NCBI GenBank assembly: GCA_964347945.1
Contig: CAYGAW010000055.1
Span: forward strand, 15,828 to 79,827
DNA length: 64,000 nucleotides
DNA from: CAYGAW01 sp964347945
GTDB lineage: Bacteria > Chloroflexota > Anaerolineae > UBA7937 > B3-Chlor
Direction of reading: 5' to 3'
Part shown: piece by piece, positions 26,284 to 35,441 of the stretch
How positions within the stretch are numbered: position 1 is the first letter of the stretch
Layout of the letters: each line of letters opens with the position of its first letter
The notes under the pieces: model-generated
The model's input: the letters and a program-made list of their open reading frames with translations, nothing else
What the model was told of the DNA's origin: nothing
Databases searched by the model: none
Translations under genes and position numbers: made by a program

Positions 26284-27654
26284 CTAGGAAGACAGGTTCT
26301 CGGCAGACGAGACGTTCCCCTCGCCGTCAGCAGGGGGTTCCTTCTCGTCCACTACCTCCGGACGCTCCTCCTCTCCGATCTTGCCTGAGGTCTCGCCAAG
26401 TCGCTCGACGACCTTTCGTCCGTAAAGTCGACTTCGGATATCGTCCTTCACTTGCTCGCTGTTCAAGAGTGCATCTCGCAAGGCCTGGGTGTCCCGGCCA
26501 TACGCCTCAGTCACCCTGGTCACTTCCACCTCGATCTCTGAATCATCTACCTCAATGCTCTCTTCTTCCACGAGTTTCGCTAGGATGAGGGATTTCTGCA
26601 CGCGCCTCTCCGCCGTTGGCCGGAACTCGTCTAGCAATCCCTCCACAGTCGTGTCCGCAGTGGCCAGATATCCTTCCAGGGTGAAACCTTGATTTTGCAG
26701 GTCAAGCGCGAACGTTCTGACCATGGCCTCCAGCTCCCGATTCACGAACGCAGGCGGAGAGTCTACGGTAGCCTGCTCTACGAGGGAGTCCAGGAGTTCC
26801 TCGGCGAGGTCATCCTTCTGATTGGCTTCCCGCCTAGCCCGCACATCTTCGCGGACCTTCGCCTGCAGTTCGTCCAGACTGGCGAAGCCGCCCACCATTC
26901 TAGCCAGCTCATCATCTATGTCGGGGAGATTCTGCTCTTGCAGAGTGTGAAGGTGCACCTGCAGCGAAACCTCCTGACCAGCCAGATCTTCATCATCGTA
27001 GTCCTCAGCGAATGTCACGGTAAAGCTCTTCTGCTCGCCTGGCGAGACTCCCACCAGATGGTCGGCGAAGTCAGCCACTGGAGAGTCCGCATCTTCCCGC
27101 AACTCATACTCTTGCTGCTCGAGCTCCAACACTACCCGATCCTCGAGCCTTCCTTCGACGTCCACCAGGGCGAAATCGCCGATCTCTGCCGGCCGATCCA
27201 CAGACACCATCTCGGCGTACTGCGCCTGAAGGTCCTGCAATACCTCCTGCACATCATCATCCTCGACGTGGATCTCCTCCATCGCCACGGGTATGCTGCG
27301 GTAGTCACCTAGCTCGATGACTGGTTCCAGAGACACCGTCATCCGCAAAGTCAACGGCTCCCAGTCGGCAATCTCGAAATCGTCAAGCTGAATAGGTTCT
27401 AGACCGCTCTCCTCTACTGCCTCATCATAGACTGCTTTTCCCAGGTCATCTATGACCTCTCTGACCAACGCCTCCTTCCCCACGCGCTGTACGATAACCG
27501 CGTGCGGAGCCTTGCCTCGGCGGAAACCAGGGATGTCAACTCTCGTGGCCAGACGCCTCGAAGCCGTCCTCAAGAAAGGATCCAACCACTCGTCTTCGAC
27601 CTTCGCCGTCAGAATGGCTTGTCTGCTTTCTATCTCCGTCGCGGAAACTTCCAA
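26284..27654 (-). CDS. tig: Trigger factor
   Basis: Ribosome-bound chaperone and prolyl isomerase, 456 aa. The ribosome-binding signature is IPGFRRGKAP near residue 40. An FKBP-like PPIase region follows with VDVEG and GxxExFTV-like stretches, and then a helical C-terminal arm ending in an acidic tail. The start is TTG 27654, the first possible start after an in-frame TGA upstream; a GAGGGGG lies about ten bases before it. First gene of tig-clpP-clpX. Confidence 0.95.
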   Translation of the reverse strand: MEVSATEIESRQAILTAKVEDEWLDPFLRTASRRLATRVDIPGFRRGKAPHAVIVQRVGKEALVREVIDDLGKAVYDEAVEESGLEPIQLDDFEIADWEPLTLRMTVSLEPVIELGDYRSIPVAMEEIHVEDDDVQEVLQDLQAQYAEMVSVDRPAEIGDFALVDVEGRLEDRVVLELEQQEYELREDADSPVADFADHLVGVSPGEQKSFTVTFAEDYDDEDLAGQEVSLQVHLHTLQEQNLPDIDDELARMVGGFASLDELQAKVREDVRARREANQKDDLAEELLDSLVEQATVDSPPAFVNRELEAMVRTFALDLQNQGFTLEGYLATADTTVEGLLDEFRPTAERRVQKSLILAKLVEEESIEVDDSEIEVEVTRVTEAYGRDTQALRDALLNSEQVKDDIRSRLYGRKVVERLGETSGKIGEEERPEVVDEKEPPADGEGNVSSAENLSS

Positions 27655-27679
27655 CTCTGTGGTTCAACCCCCTCAGATT

Positions 27680-27688
27680 ATTATATCA
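27680..27688 (-). promoter_or_regulatory. Extended -10 promoter of tig
   Basis: Minus strand TG-A-TATAAT (27688-27680). No good -35 box at 16-18 bases. Start about 27673, leaving a short leader before TTG 27654. Confidence 0.65.
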
Positions 27689-27723
27689 CAGAACGCATGA
27701 ATCTTGTAGAATGGCCAGACGGA

Positions 27724-27747
27724 GAAAAGGGGCCTAAAACAGCCCCC
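27724..27747 (-). terminator. Terminator after the tRNA-Leu/tRNA-Gly transcript
   Basis: GGGGC/GCCCC stem (minus strand) with a loop rich in T, followed by TTTTCTCC. It separates the tRNAs from the tig promoter. Confidence 0.7.
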
Positions 27748-27759
27748 TGCAAGCACAAG

Positions 27760-27832
<73 letters not shown>

Positions 27833-27847
27833 TTGTTTCAATCCCTG

Positions 27848-27929
27848 TGGGGAAGGTGGGACTCGAACCCACACGGATTGCTCCACGTGATCCTAAATCA
27901 CGCTCGTCTGCCAGTTCCGACACTCCCCC
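27848..27929 (-). tRNA. tRNA-Leu (anticodon TAG)
   Basis: An 82-nt class II tRNA on the minus strand. Acceptor GGGGGAG pairs with CTTCCCC, discriminator A. Anticodon stem CGTGA/TCACG with loop TTTAGGA gives TAG. The long variable arm (TGGAGCAATCCG region) is as expected for Leu. T loop TTCGAGT. CCA is not encoded. Confidence 0.96.
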
Positions 27930-27938
27930 GTTTCTACT

Positions 27939-27967
27939 ATTATACCACGGATTCGCGGTCTGCACAA
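27939..27967 (-). promoter_or_regulatory. Sigma70-type promoter of tRNA-Leu/tRNA-Gly
   Basis: Minus strand TTGTGC (27967-27962), 17-base spacer, TATAAT (27944-27939). Start about 27932, three bases before the tRNA. Confidence 0.85.
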
Positions 27968-28053
27968 TGTTGGTCAGCCAGACTCATGCCGGATCTCCCC
28001 GGCGGTGATCCTGTCCCAGAATCGTGTTCCAGAGACCAGGTTTCCGAGGCTGC

Positions 28054-29004
28054 TCACCGAGTTCTGACAAAGTGAAAGAAGTTGCTGAAGATGCGGTCCT
28101 GACTGCCGTCGTCCACCTGGTACCCCTTGCTTGCCATCTCAGCGGCGTCAATGCCGATGTCGGCCAACCACGGAGCTCCCAGGAGCACGCTCTCAGCGAG
28201 GCGCGCATCATATTGCGGATTCGCTTGTACACCCCAGACAGGCAAATCGCGATAACGAAACACTTGGATTGAAACAAGATCCGAGGAGGCTAGATTCACG
28301 CCGCCGGGTGGCAGCTGCGTCACTTGGTCCCCATGCCACAGGAAGGCGTAGAATCGTTCGTTGATGCCGTCCAGCAGGGGATCGCTGAGGCCGTTCTCGT
28401 TGATGGTGACCTCAAGCCAGCCAACCTCGAACTGTGGACTCCGCTCGACCCGCCCTCCCAACCAGTGCGCCAGCAACTGGTGCCCCAGACATATCCCGAG
28501 GACGGGCACCCTTTGGCCAATCGCCTCCATCACCCGCTCGCGTTCCTCCTGCAAGAAGCCGACGCTGTCGAACTGGCTCGGGGGGTATTCGCCTCCTGAC
28601 AGAATCACTGCGTCGTACTCCGTCAGATCGGGAATCGGGTCGCCATTGTAGGCGAGGACAGGCACAGATGAAACATCGTTCTCGGCCAGCACTCGGTCAA
28701 CCTGCAGGAACCGCGAGGGGCCGTGAAGGATCACCACTGCCTCCAGATGTCCCCGTGGTGTTGAAGTCGGTGTGGGAGATGGTGTCGGAGTGGCTGTGGG
28801 GGTAGCAGTGGGTTGTGGCGTCGCAGTGCTCGTGGGTGTCGATGTGGGGAAAGGCGTCGGTGTCGGTGTGACCGTCGGCGGAGCCAATGAATCGATCCGT
28901 TCGCACGACACCGCTAGTGGCAGCAGCACGAGAATTCCGCATACCAGCAAGCCTAGAATCCCACAGTACGACCTCCCTCGCCATCGCCAATGAGCGCATT
29001 CCAC
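28054..29004 (-). CDS. Lipid-anchored class I GATase-like protein
   Basis: A 316-aa predicted lipoprotein: hydrophobic signal with lipobox LAVSC (about residue 34), a Thr/Pro-rich stalk of about 50 residues, then a class I glutamine amidotransferase-like domain related to the GuaA N-terminal domain. The nucleophile elbow LGICLGHQLL is intact and a WHGDQV segment is present, but the usual FHPE catalytic His/Glu motif reads ANPQ (in GVQANPQYD). Glutaminase activity is therefore unlikely. An extracytoplasmic GATase fold is unusual. It may bind gamma-glutamyl or peptidoglycan-related compounds, but I cannot show this. The start overlaps the subtilase end by about 50 bases. Confidence 0.8.
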   Translation of the reverse strand: MECAHWRWRGRSYCGILGLLVCGILVLLPLAVSCERIDSLAPPTVTPTPTPFPTSTPTSTATPQPTATPTATPTPSPTPTSTPRGHLEAVVILHGPSRFLQVDRVLAENDVSSVPVLAYNGDPIPDLTEYDAVILSGGEYPPSQFDSVGFLQEERERVMEAIGQRVPVLGICLGHQLLAHWLGGRVERSPQFEVGWLEVTINENGLSDPLLDGINERFYAFLWHGDQVTQLPPGGVNLASSDLVSIQVFRYRDLPVWGVQANPQYDARLAESVLLGAPWLADIGIDAAEMASKGYQVDDGSQDRIFSNFFHFVRTR

Positions 29005-30308
29005 AATGGCAGTATTCTATCACACGACGCGCGTCGAAGGCTACCTACAGCTCGTTCGGCTCCGCGGCATTCTCGAACCCAAATCCGGCTGAGAGACGCG
29101 AGTAGTTGCAGCATTTGAACCAGGCATCCGGATGTCGTGGGCTCAGCTTCTGGGATAGGCTTGGAGTTCAAGCTGGCATAGGCGTCGCCGCGGCCCGCTC
29201 CCTGGCTATTCGCTTCAAGACCCAAGTCGACGGCTGCGCCCATGATCAGCTGCTTGATCTCTCTCGGGGTCAGCCCAGGGTCAGACTCCAAGAGAAGCGC
29301 AGCGACCCCCGCAGCGTGAGGGGTGGCCATGCTTGTACCCGAAGCCTCTGTGTAAGCGAAATTGAGGGCGTTACCAAGAGATGTGTCGTGAGCCCGGCAC
29401 GAGACGATGCCCGCTCCAGGGAAGACCACATCCGGCTTGACACGGCCGTCGGCCGTCGGTCCCCTCGAAGAAGCCTCAAGAATGTTATCATCGTCGGTGG
29501 AGGCTCCCACGGTGATTACTTGACGTGCACAGCCCGGCGGCCCGATGCTACCTGGAGTCGGCCCAGAGTTGCCGCCCGCCGCACAGACCACAAATCCACG
29601 CTCTGCCACCAGATCGGCGGTTTCCGACAGGGCATCAGTGCCGTCGCCGGGGGGAGGTCCCGACAGCGAGAGGTTGATCACATCTACGTTCTGCTTGACG
29701 GCCCAGTCAATGCCGGCCATGACATCGCTCATCAGAGCGGAGCCACGGCGATCCAGCACCTTGGCTACAAATAGCTGTGCGGCCGGCGCCACACCTCTAT
29801 ACTTGCCGCCAGAACCTCTGCCGTCTCCGGCGGCGATGCCAGCCACATGCGTCCCGTGACCGTTGAGATCTGACATACCCTCGCCTGTGAAGTCGGCCAC
29901 CCCGGTGATTCGCCCGGCGAAGTCCGGATGCTCCAAGTCGATTCCAGTGTCGAGGATGCAGATTCCCACCCCCGCGCCCTCGTAACCCTCGTGCCAGACA
30001 CTAGGCGCCCTGATGACCGAAGTACTCACGTCGAGACAAGCATGGACCGGCAAGTCGGGCCAGATTCTGTCGATGTCGGGCTCACGGCTGAGGGCCTCAA
30101 TCTCAGATGGCGCGGCAGACAAGGCTACGGCCGGAACCACACTCAGCACCCTGGACGGAGGCTCTGGCAACCGAGCCGCTTCGATTGCCTTGCTCTTGGC
30201 AATGTGCTCCTTATACTTGACGATGATCCGGATGCGATGATCACCGGGCCGAGATGTCATCTCCTTGGCTAGGACCTGATGGATTCTACTCCCCTGCACT
30301 CCCATCAC
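28953..30308 (-). CDS. Subtilisin-like serine protease (S8)
   Basis: A 451-aa S8 family protease. The first 110 residues look like a short propeptide-like region. The catalytic residues follow: Asp in ILDTGIDLEHPDF, His in NGHGTHVAGI, and Ser in SGTSMATPHAAG. The oxyanion Asn lies in AAGGNSGP. No signal peptide can be seen at the ATG, so it is either intracellular or starts elsewhere. The last 70 residues show no protease homology that I recognise and partly overlap the next gene. It lies downstream of the pseudophosphatase-propeller gene with a 174-base gap. Confidence 0.88.
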   Translation of the reverse strand: MMGVQGSRIHQVLAKEMTSRPGDHRIRIIVKYKEHIAKSKAIEAARLPEPPSRVLSVVPAVALSAAPSEIEALSREPDIDRIWPDLPVHACLDVSTSVIRAPSVWHEGYEGAGVGICILDTGIDLEHPDFAGRITGVADFTGEGMSDLNGHGTHVAGIAAGDGRGSGGKYRGVAPAAQLFVAKVLDRRGSALMSDVMAGIDWAVKQNVDVINLSLSGPPPGDGTDALSETADLVAERGFVVCAAGGNSGPTPGSIGPPGCARQVITVGASTDDDNILEASSRGPTADGRVKPDVVFPGAGIVSCRAHDTSLGNALNFAYTEASGTSMATPHAAGVAALLLESDPGLTPREIKQLIMGAAVDLGLEANSQGAGRGDAYASLNSKPIPEAEPTTSGCLVQMLQLLASLSRIWVRECRGAERAVGSLRRASCDRILPLWNALIGDGEGGRTVGF

Positions 30309-30482
30309 CTCTGAATGTACTGCTGTTTCGCACCTTCTAGACGCTGATCAGTATTGGGCGTGCCATGCAGTCTCGCGCACCGATGAAATGATCCCCACTC
30401 CTCAGCTGGCCCCTTTGGGCACACCCAATGAACTGGTCAGCACGGGGATCCACGCACTGCGATAAGGGCCGAACCAGCATCC

Positions 30483-32954
30483 CTAGTCCAGCGACGGAAG
30501 GCCACTGTGGAAGAGTCCCGACCCGGCAGCGACCAACAAGCGATCACGAGTTACATCAACAGTGAACGCTCGCAAGTCGTCGAAGGGATCCACACCGTCG
30601 CGGGAAGCACGGAACTGCCTTATGAACTGGCCGTCCCTATTGAACTCTACAATCCGGCCCTGACTCGGCTCCGCGACGAAGACCGACGACGCATCTGGAA
30701 GCGCGAATATGCCCGCAGGATGCTCCAAGGGAGGATATAATCCATCCTGTGGGAAAGGCTGAGCTGTCCCGCCCGCAAGCTTGATGATAGAGCCATCCGA
30801 CATTAGCAGGTAGACGAAGCCATCTATGGCCATGTCAATCACGTCAGGCCACTGGACGTCCACCGGGCCTTGCACATACTCAACTGGCGGATGCAGGTAG
30901 TCGTCCCCAGACGGGACGTACTTGATGATACTCTCACGCCCCACGTCAAGTACATAGAGATTTCCAGAGTAGGTTCTCAGTGCCTTCGGGCGTTGCCACT
31001 GCGCCGCATCGGCGATGGCGACAGGCCGGACGTTGCCGTCTGAGCCCAACTCCAGAATTTCTCCCTCGGCCGTCAGCATTAGAAGTGCCGGCGTCAGCCG
31101 TCCGTTGGCTGCCTCAATCCATTCTATGTCCACGATCTCGGTAGTAGGACCTCCATATGCCGCTGTCGATAGTTCCCACATCCAAGGCTCTTCATCTGCG
31201 AGAAGGACTCCGTCTTGATCCAGCGCATACCGATACAGACGCTGTCCACCCTCGTCGAGGACGTACAGTTCGTCATCACGGGTCAGCATTCGTCCAGCGA
31301 CGTGGTCAGGCGTGGCTAACGTGTGCTCTTCGCCGAACATCATCGGGATGGAGCCCGTCAGCCCGTCCCATTGTCGGTCCATCTCCTCAACTAGTTGCCT
31401 CAACTCTACGCTGTCACTCTCATTGATCTGCGACTCGTCAAGCAACCGCTGGGCTTCTGCGAGCAAAGTCAGAGTGGCCTCGGTGTCGTCCTGTTGGTCT
31501 GCCAGCACAAGCTGTTCCCACACTTGGGTCGCCAGTCTCTCTACCTCCGCTTGCTCGAACCGAGATCTGACCCGCACGGCAGCGGTGGCCACCAAGACGA
31601 CAACGCCCAGCATGATGAGAGCTCCTATCAGCGTTCGGCTCCTGCGGGAAGGGTGGAAGCCGAGGACTCTAGCTCTTGCCATCGGACGCGCCGAGGCCCC
31701 GTATGTGACCGTAGCACCCTGTCGTTCCGGCAGGATGTTAATGAGAAGCCCTTTCGACGCTGCCCAAAGACCGATGAGTGCCATCCGACAACCGTTACCC
31801 AGCCGCTCAAGGACGCGGTTCCGCCTGGTCCAGGTGCAGGCTCGGCTCATGAAACCTAGGCACGATCTGAGCAACCTCAAGGTCCCTGTCCAGAGGCCGA
31901 GGAGCAGAGAGATCACCGCAGTCGCGGCCAGCCGAACACTTGCCTGCCGCTGTCCCAAGAGTTGTTGCGATTGCCGCTGCTTCCGGCCCAGACCCTGCAT
32001 CTCCCGTCCGTCGAACTCTGCACTCGGCTTCGAGGTACGGACCCTACCGATAGGTTGGACTTCTCCCAGAGAGACGTGGTCTTCACACAGGCGGATGCCC
32101 TCCATGTCGACAAACGAGCCTGCTGCTGCACCGGCATCGTCGTTGTCCGATTGAAGCGACGACACAGATGTCTGCCCCGGAGATGCGACAGTCGTTGTGA
32201 CACCTGTGCCGTAGTCACCACGACCTTCGGACAGCCAATCGCCGTGGGGGGTCATTCTCACAAGCAGTGCTGAAAGGTCAATGTTCTTGCCCAGACGTCT
32301 CTCCAGACCTCTCGCTACCCCATCCATCCCGTGTTCGTCCAGGATAGTCGCCAACTCACCACCGGCCTGCTGAAACGCGCCCTCGTCGCCGCCGCACATG
32401 ATCAGCACACACTCACCAGGCAAGATCTGGCGATAGGAGAACTTCGGGTCCGACAGGGTCTGGCTGTGTCCCAGCAGAGAGCCATTCTCGGGCCAGTTCT
32501 GATCGGCGATGGGTTCGCTACGTGGGCTGGGATTGACGAAAGCGCGCACTCGTCCCCGGCTCAGAATGAGAATGGAATGGGGTCCCACACCACAACCATA
32601 GGCATCCATGCCACGTATTGCCACGCAGCCCAGGGCAGCGAGAAGCGCCTGTCCCTTTCGCCGCACCCGATTCCTAAGGTACAGATACTTGTTGGCGTTC
32701 CTTACAGCTTGTCGCAGGCGATTGGTCACTCCACCTTGTGATCGACGGTAGGTCTCTCGCGCGACTGCCTCTACTCGGTCACAGACGAGTTCTGTACCAG
32801 CGCTGGTGTTGACCACATGTGACACTGCGTAGAGTGCGCCCCACTTGTCGGACGCAGTCGGTGAAGCAGCATCAGACCCAGAGAATCTGCTCACCTTGAC
32901 CTTGCCGTTGACGACAAGCAACCTAGTAGCCTCCCCACCCAAGTGCTCTTTCAT
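30483..32954 (-). CDS. PP2C-like pseudophosphatase with TM segment and beta-propeller
   Basis: An 823-aa protein from ATG 32954; AGGAGG lies six bases upstream, and the frame further up collides with a divergent promoter and gene. Residues 1-260 follow the PP2C layout, but the key positions are lost. The DGMGGH-type motif reads SHVVNTSAG, the GDSR position reads GPHS and the SDGL position reads GGDEGA. A mid-length polar linker precedes a TM helix (RTLIGALIMLGVVVLVATAAV), then an acidic helical region and a C-terminal propeller of about six blades (ELYVLDEGGQRLYRY, NLYVLDVGRESI, VYLLMSDGSIIKL). I infer an inactive PPM fold in the cytoplasm linked to an extracytoplasmic sensor propeller. Confidence 0.75.
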   Translation of the reverse strand: MKEHLGGEATRLLVVNGKVKVSRFSGSDAASPTASDKWGALYAVSHVVNTSAGTELVCDRVEAVARETYRRSQGGVTNRLRQAVRNANKYLYLRNRVRRKGQALLAALGCVAIRGMDAYGCGVGPHSILILSRGRVRAFVNPSPRSEPIADQNWPENGSLLGHSQTLSDPKFSYRQILPGECVLIMCGGDEGAFQQAGGELATILDEHGMDGVARGLERRLGKNIDLSALLVRMTPHGDWLSEGRGDYGTGVTTTVASPGQTSVSSLQSDNDDAGAAAGSFVDMEGIRLCEDHVSLGEVQPIGRVRTSKPSAEFDGREMQGLGRKQRQSQQLLGQRQASVRLAATAVISLLLGLWTGTLRLLRSCLGFMSRACTWTRRNRVLERLGNGCRMALIGLWAASKGLLINILPERQGATVTYGASARPMARARVLGFHPSRRSRTLIGALIMLGVVVLVATAAVRVRSRFEQAEVERLATQVWEQLVLADQQDDTEATLTLLAEAQRLLDESQINESDSVELRQLVEEMDRQWDGLTGSIPMMFGEEHTLATPDHVAGRMLTRDDELYVLDEGGQRLYRYALDQDGVLLADEEPWMWELSTAAYGGPTTEIVDIEWIEAANGRLTPALLMLTAEGEILELGSDGNVRPVAIADAAQWQRPKALRTYSGNLYVLDVGRESIIKYVPSGDDYLHPPVEYVQGPVDVQWPDVIDMAIDGFVYLLMSDGSIIKLAGGTAQPFPQDGLYPPLEHPAGIFALPDASSVFVAEPSQGRIVEFNRDGQFIRQFRASRDGVDPFDDLRAFTVDVTRDRLLVAAGSGLFHSGLPSLD

Positions 32955-32992
32955 CATCTGCCTCCTGACGGGCGCCTGGTAACGGAACCCGT

Positions 32993-33022
32993 TTGTCGCT
33001 CGTGAGTACAATAGGCTATAAT
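32993..33022 (+). promoter_or_regulatory. Sigma70-type promoter of the SH3/LGFP-like secreted protein gene
   Basis: TTGTCG (32993-32998), 18-base spacer, TATAAT (33017-33022). Predicted start about 33029, which rules out the ATG at 33021 as the translation start and supports ATG 33057. Confidence 0.72.
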
Positions 33023-33056
33023 GGTTCTTGGGCCTACTTGCCTGCCCAAGGTCATC

Positions 33057-33956
33057 ATGCTCAAGAAGGTGGTTCTGCCCGTCGTCGGGTGCCTGGCTCT
33101 CGCTCTCCTCGTCTTGCTGTGGCTTCCTGGCCAAGCCCAGCAGGTGTCACCCACGTACTTCCCACAGACCGGCCACTATCTTGATGAACCCTTTCTATCT
33201 GTTTTTGAAGCGAAGGGCGGACTACAGGCATTGGGTGCCCCGATCACCGAAGCCTTCGAGGAAGACGGCCTCCTGGTCCAGTACTTCCGACGCGCGCGCA
33301 TGGAGTGCCCGGTAGGAACCCAGGCCCCAAGCGAAGTACACATGAGTCCGCTGGGAGAACTCCTCGGTCATGGAACGCCGCGAACGACCCCAGCCCCAGA
33401 CGTGATGATCAGGGATGGACTCTGTCGTTACTTCCCGGAAACCGGACACAACATCTGCTTCAGCTTCCTTGGCTTTTACACGGATCACGGCGGGTCCGAC
33501 ATCTTGGGACTCCCCATTAGCGAACTCACCGTTGAGCCAGGGGTGATCATCCAGTATTTCCAGCGTGCGCGAATAGAGTGGCATATGGACGCGCCAGCGG
33601 ACGCTGCAATGAGACTTGGAGCTCTCGGCCAAGAACACTTTGAGGCGACAGGACTGGATCCGAACCTGCTCCTGCCCGTGGAATCGGTGACTGTGTCTCC
33701 CTCCAGCACCCGGCACATCAACGTGGGAGACAACGTCAGGGTTGGAGACACCGAAGGGGCAGGCCTGCGGTTGCGATCCGGCCCTGGTCTCGGCCACGAT
33801 ACCATCGAAATGCTTGAGGAAGGCACCACTCTGCGCGTGGTCGGAGGGCCACAGGTTGCCGACGGCTTCACCTGGTGGTACCTGGAGCACCGCGGAACCC
33901 TTGGCTGGTGCGCCGAAGACTGGCTTGAGCCCGACCAGACTGTTGGCTCGCCATAG
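33057..33956 (+). CDS. Secreted protein with two YFPxTGH repeats and an SH3b domain
   Basis: A 299-aa protein with a clean signal peptide at ATG 33057 (M-L-K-K followed by a hydrophobic stretch and a Gln-rich cleavage zone). Two repeats follow, each beginning YFPQTGHYL / YFPETGHNI and ending ...LLVQYFRRARMEC / ...VIIQYFQRARIEW, about 75 residues apart. They resemble the LGFP-like repeats common in Chloroflexota secreted proteins. The last 80 residues form a bacterial SH3 domain (LRLRSGPGLGHDTI...WWYLEHRGTLGWC), a fold often bound to peptidoglycan. The protein is probably exported and wall-associated. Confidence 0.82.
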   Translation: MLKKVVLPVVGCLALALLVLLWLPGQAQQVSPTYFPQTGHYLDEPFLSVFEAKGGLQALGAPITEAFEEDGLLVQYFRRARMECPVGTQAPSEVHMSPLGELLGHGTPRTTPAPDVMIRDGLCRYFPETGHNICFSFLGFYTDHGGSDILGLPISELTVEPGVIIQYFQRARIEWHMDAPADAAMRLGALGQEHFEATGLDPNLLLPVESVTVSPSSTRHINVGDNVRVGDTEGAGLRLRSGPGLGHDTIEMLEEGTTLRVVGGPQVADGFTWWYLEHRGTLGWCAEDWLEPDQTVGSP

Positions 33957-34021
33957 ACCCTGTCCACACCTAGATCCGAATCCGTCTCTCTCGATCACGA
34001 GCTCATTACCCCACTATTCCC

Positions 34022-35374
34022 CTATTCTGGCATCACGAAGCTCCGCCCCAATGTCACCACAATGTCACTGCCCTCCTTCAGGTTCGGATCCAGGATGACA
34101 TACTCGGGGCCCACGCGCAGCAAGGCAGATATGAGGGCAGCCGTGCCAGCCATCTCGCGACGACTGGCGATGAACGTTCCGTCGGACTCGATTTGAAGTC
34201 CGTCGCTCTCCGCGCGAGCAGTGTATCCGCGCCGACGCAGATAATCGGCGATTTCGATCGCTAATCCTGGACTGGATGCATCAGCACGTACGAGGATCCG
34301 AGCTTCTGCCAGTTCCGGGTCCCAAGACTCAGTGATGACAGGTGAATCCTCCAACAGGTTAGCTATCATCCCCCGAATGCGCTGCAACCTTGGCAAGAGT
34401 ACCTGTGCGCCGTCAGGCGCAACGTAGGGGATCGTCAAGGATTCGTCAATCACCCTCAGCTGCACGTCCTCCAGTTCGATTCGGGTTGCCAGATTGGCCA
34501 AGGCCAGCAAATCTTGGGCGGGCAAGTCAGTCGAGAAGGCATCGCGGAACACCGGGAGCAAATCACGAAGCGAGAAGATTATGTCTAGTCTCAGAGCCTT
34601 CTCCCTCATGGCCAAGATCACCTGCTGCTGCCGACGCATCCTGGAGAAGTCACTCGTCTCGTGACGAGCCCTCACGTATTGCAAAGCGGTCTCGCCATTC
34701 ATGTGCTGGCTCCCGGCCGGGATATAGATCCTCATGTATCCATAGCTGTCGTCCGGGTAGCGATCATCGCTGATGGCCTCCGGCACGTCGACCGTGATAC
34801 CGCCCAAGATGTCTACGATTTGTTTGAAGCATTCGAAATTGAGTGTCCCATAGTAGTCGATGGCAACTCCGAAGTTGTGCTCGATGGTCCGCTTCATCAA
34901 CCCAGGGCCAGCCTCTTCCGTGCCTTCGAACTCTCCGTAGAAGTATGCGCTGTTTATCCTATTCTCACCGTGTCCCGGGATCTCGACCCAGAGGTCCCGG
35001 GCAATTGAAAGCAACGCGACCTCTCTCTCCACCGGGTCCACGCTGGCGATCATGATTACATCGGCCCTACCCGGCAACGCTGAGCCAGGGCGCTGATCAA
35101 TCCCCATCACCAAGATGTTCACCCTATCGGTGCCCCGCCACATCGGCAACGGCTCGGTTGCGGGCACCACCGTCTCCACGGGCACAGATCCGGCAGGCCC
35201 GTGTTCCGTCCCCGGGGAGCGGTCTATCACTTTCACCGCCTGTCCCGCGCCGTGTGTCAGACGATAGCCCGTTTGGAAGCCTGTCACCAGAAAGGCTATG
35301 GCCAGTATGCTGCTGACAATTCGATCAACCCGGGCAAGCAAGGACGTTCGTTGCCGCGCAGGCTGTCCAATCAC
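34022..35374 (-). CDS. LytR-CpsA-Psr (LCP) family protein
   Basis: A 450-aa membrane-anchored enzyme of the LCP family, which attaches glycopolymers to peptidoglycan from polyprenyl-phosphate carriers. There is an N-terminal TM (about 15-40). The LCP domain shows NILVMGIDQRPG, GRADVIMIASVDP, SIARDLWVEIPGHG with the conserved Arg, and a later YVRARHETSDFSRMRRQQQVI motif. The C-terminus has a LytR_C-like domain (ARILVRADASSPGLAIEIADYLRRRGY). It is the last minus-strand gene of the long envelope train and lies 67 bases after the MPQTG protein. Confidence 0.93.
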   Translation of the reverse strand: MIGQPARQRTSLLARVDRIVSSILAIAFLVTGFQTGYRLTHGAGQAVKVIDRSPGTEHGPAGSVPVETVVPATEPLPMWRGTDRVNILVMGIDQRPGSALPGRADVIMIASVDPVEREVALLSIARDLWVEIPGHGENRINSAYFYGEFEGTEEAGPGLMKRTIEHNFGVAIDYYGTLNFECFKQIVDILGGITVDVPEAISDDRYPDDSYGYMRIYIPAGSQHMNGETALQYVRARHETSDFSRMRRQQQVILAMREKALRLDIIFSLRDLLPVFRDAFSTDLPAQDLLALANLATRIELEDVQLRVIDESLTIPYVAPDGAQVLLPRLQRIRGMIANLLEDSPVITESWDPELAEARILVRADASSPGLAIEIADYLRRRGYTARAESDGLQIESDGTFIASRREMAGTAALISALLRVGPEYVILDPNLKEGSDIVVTLGRSFVMPE

Positions 35375-35441
35375 TGGATTTCTCCTTCAGCCTGACTCAG
35401 ACTGTGCAACGGCGCGAAAGAGCGCGTCTGCGTCTCTGGGC

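Noticed and set aside
28772..28993. 73-aa Gly/Val-rich plus-strand frame
   Set aside because: Shadow of the Thr/Pro-rich stalk of the GATase-like lipoprotein.
33021..33056. ATG 33021 as start of the SH3 protein
   Set aside because: It lies inside the -10 box; ATG 33057 gives a perfect signal peptide.
32958..33134. N-terminal extension of the pseudophosphatase gene
   Set aside because: It overlaps a divergent promoter and the signal-peptide gene, and AGGAGG marks ATG 32954.
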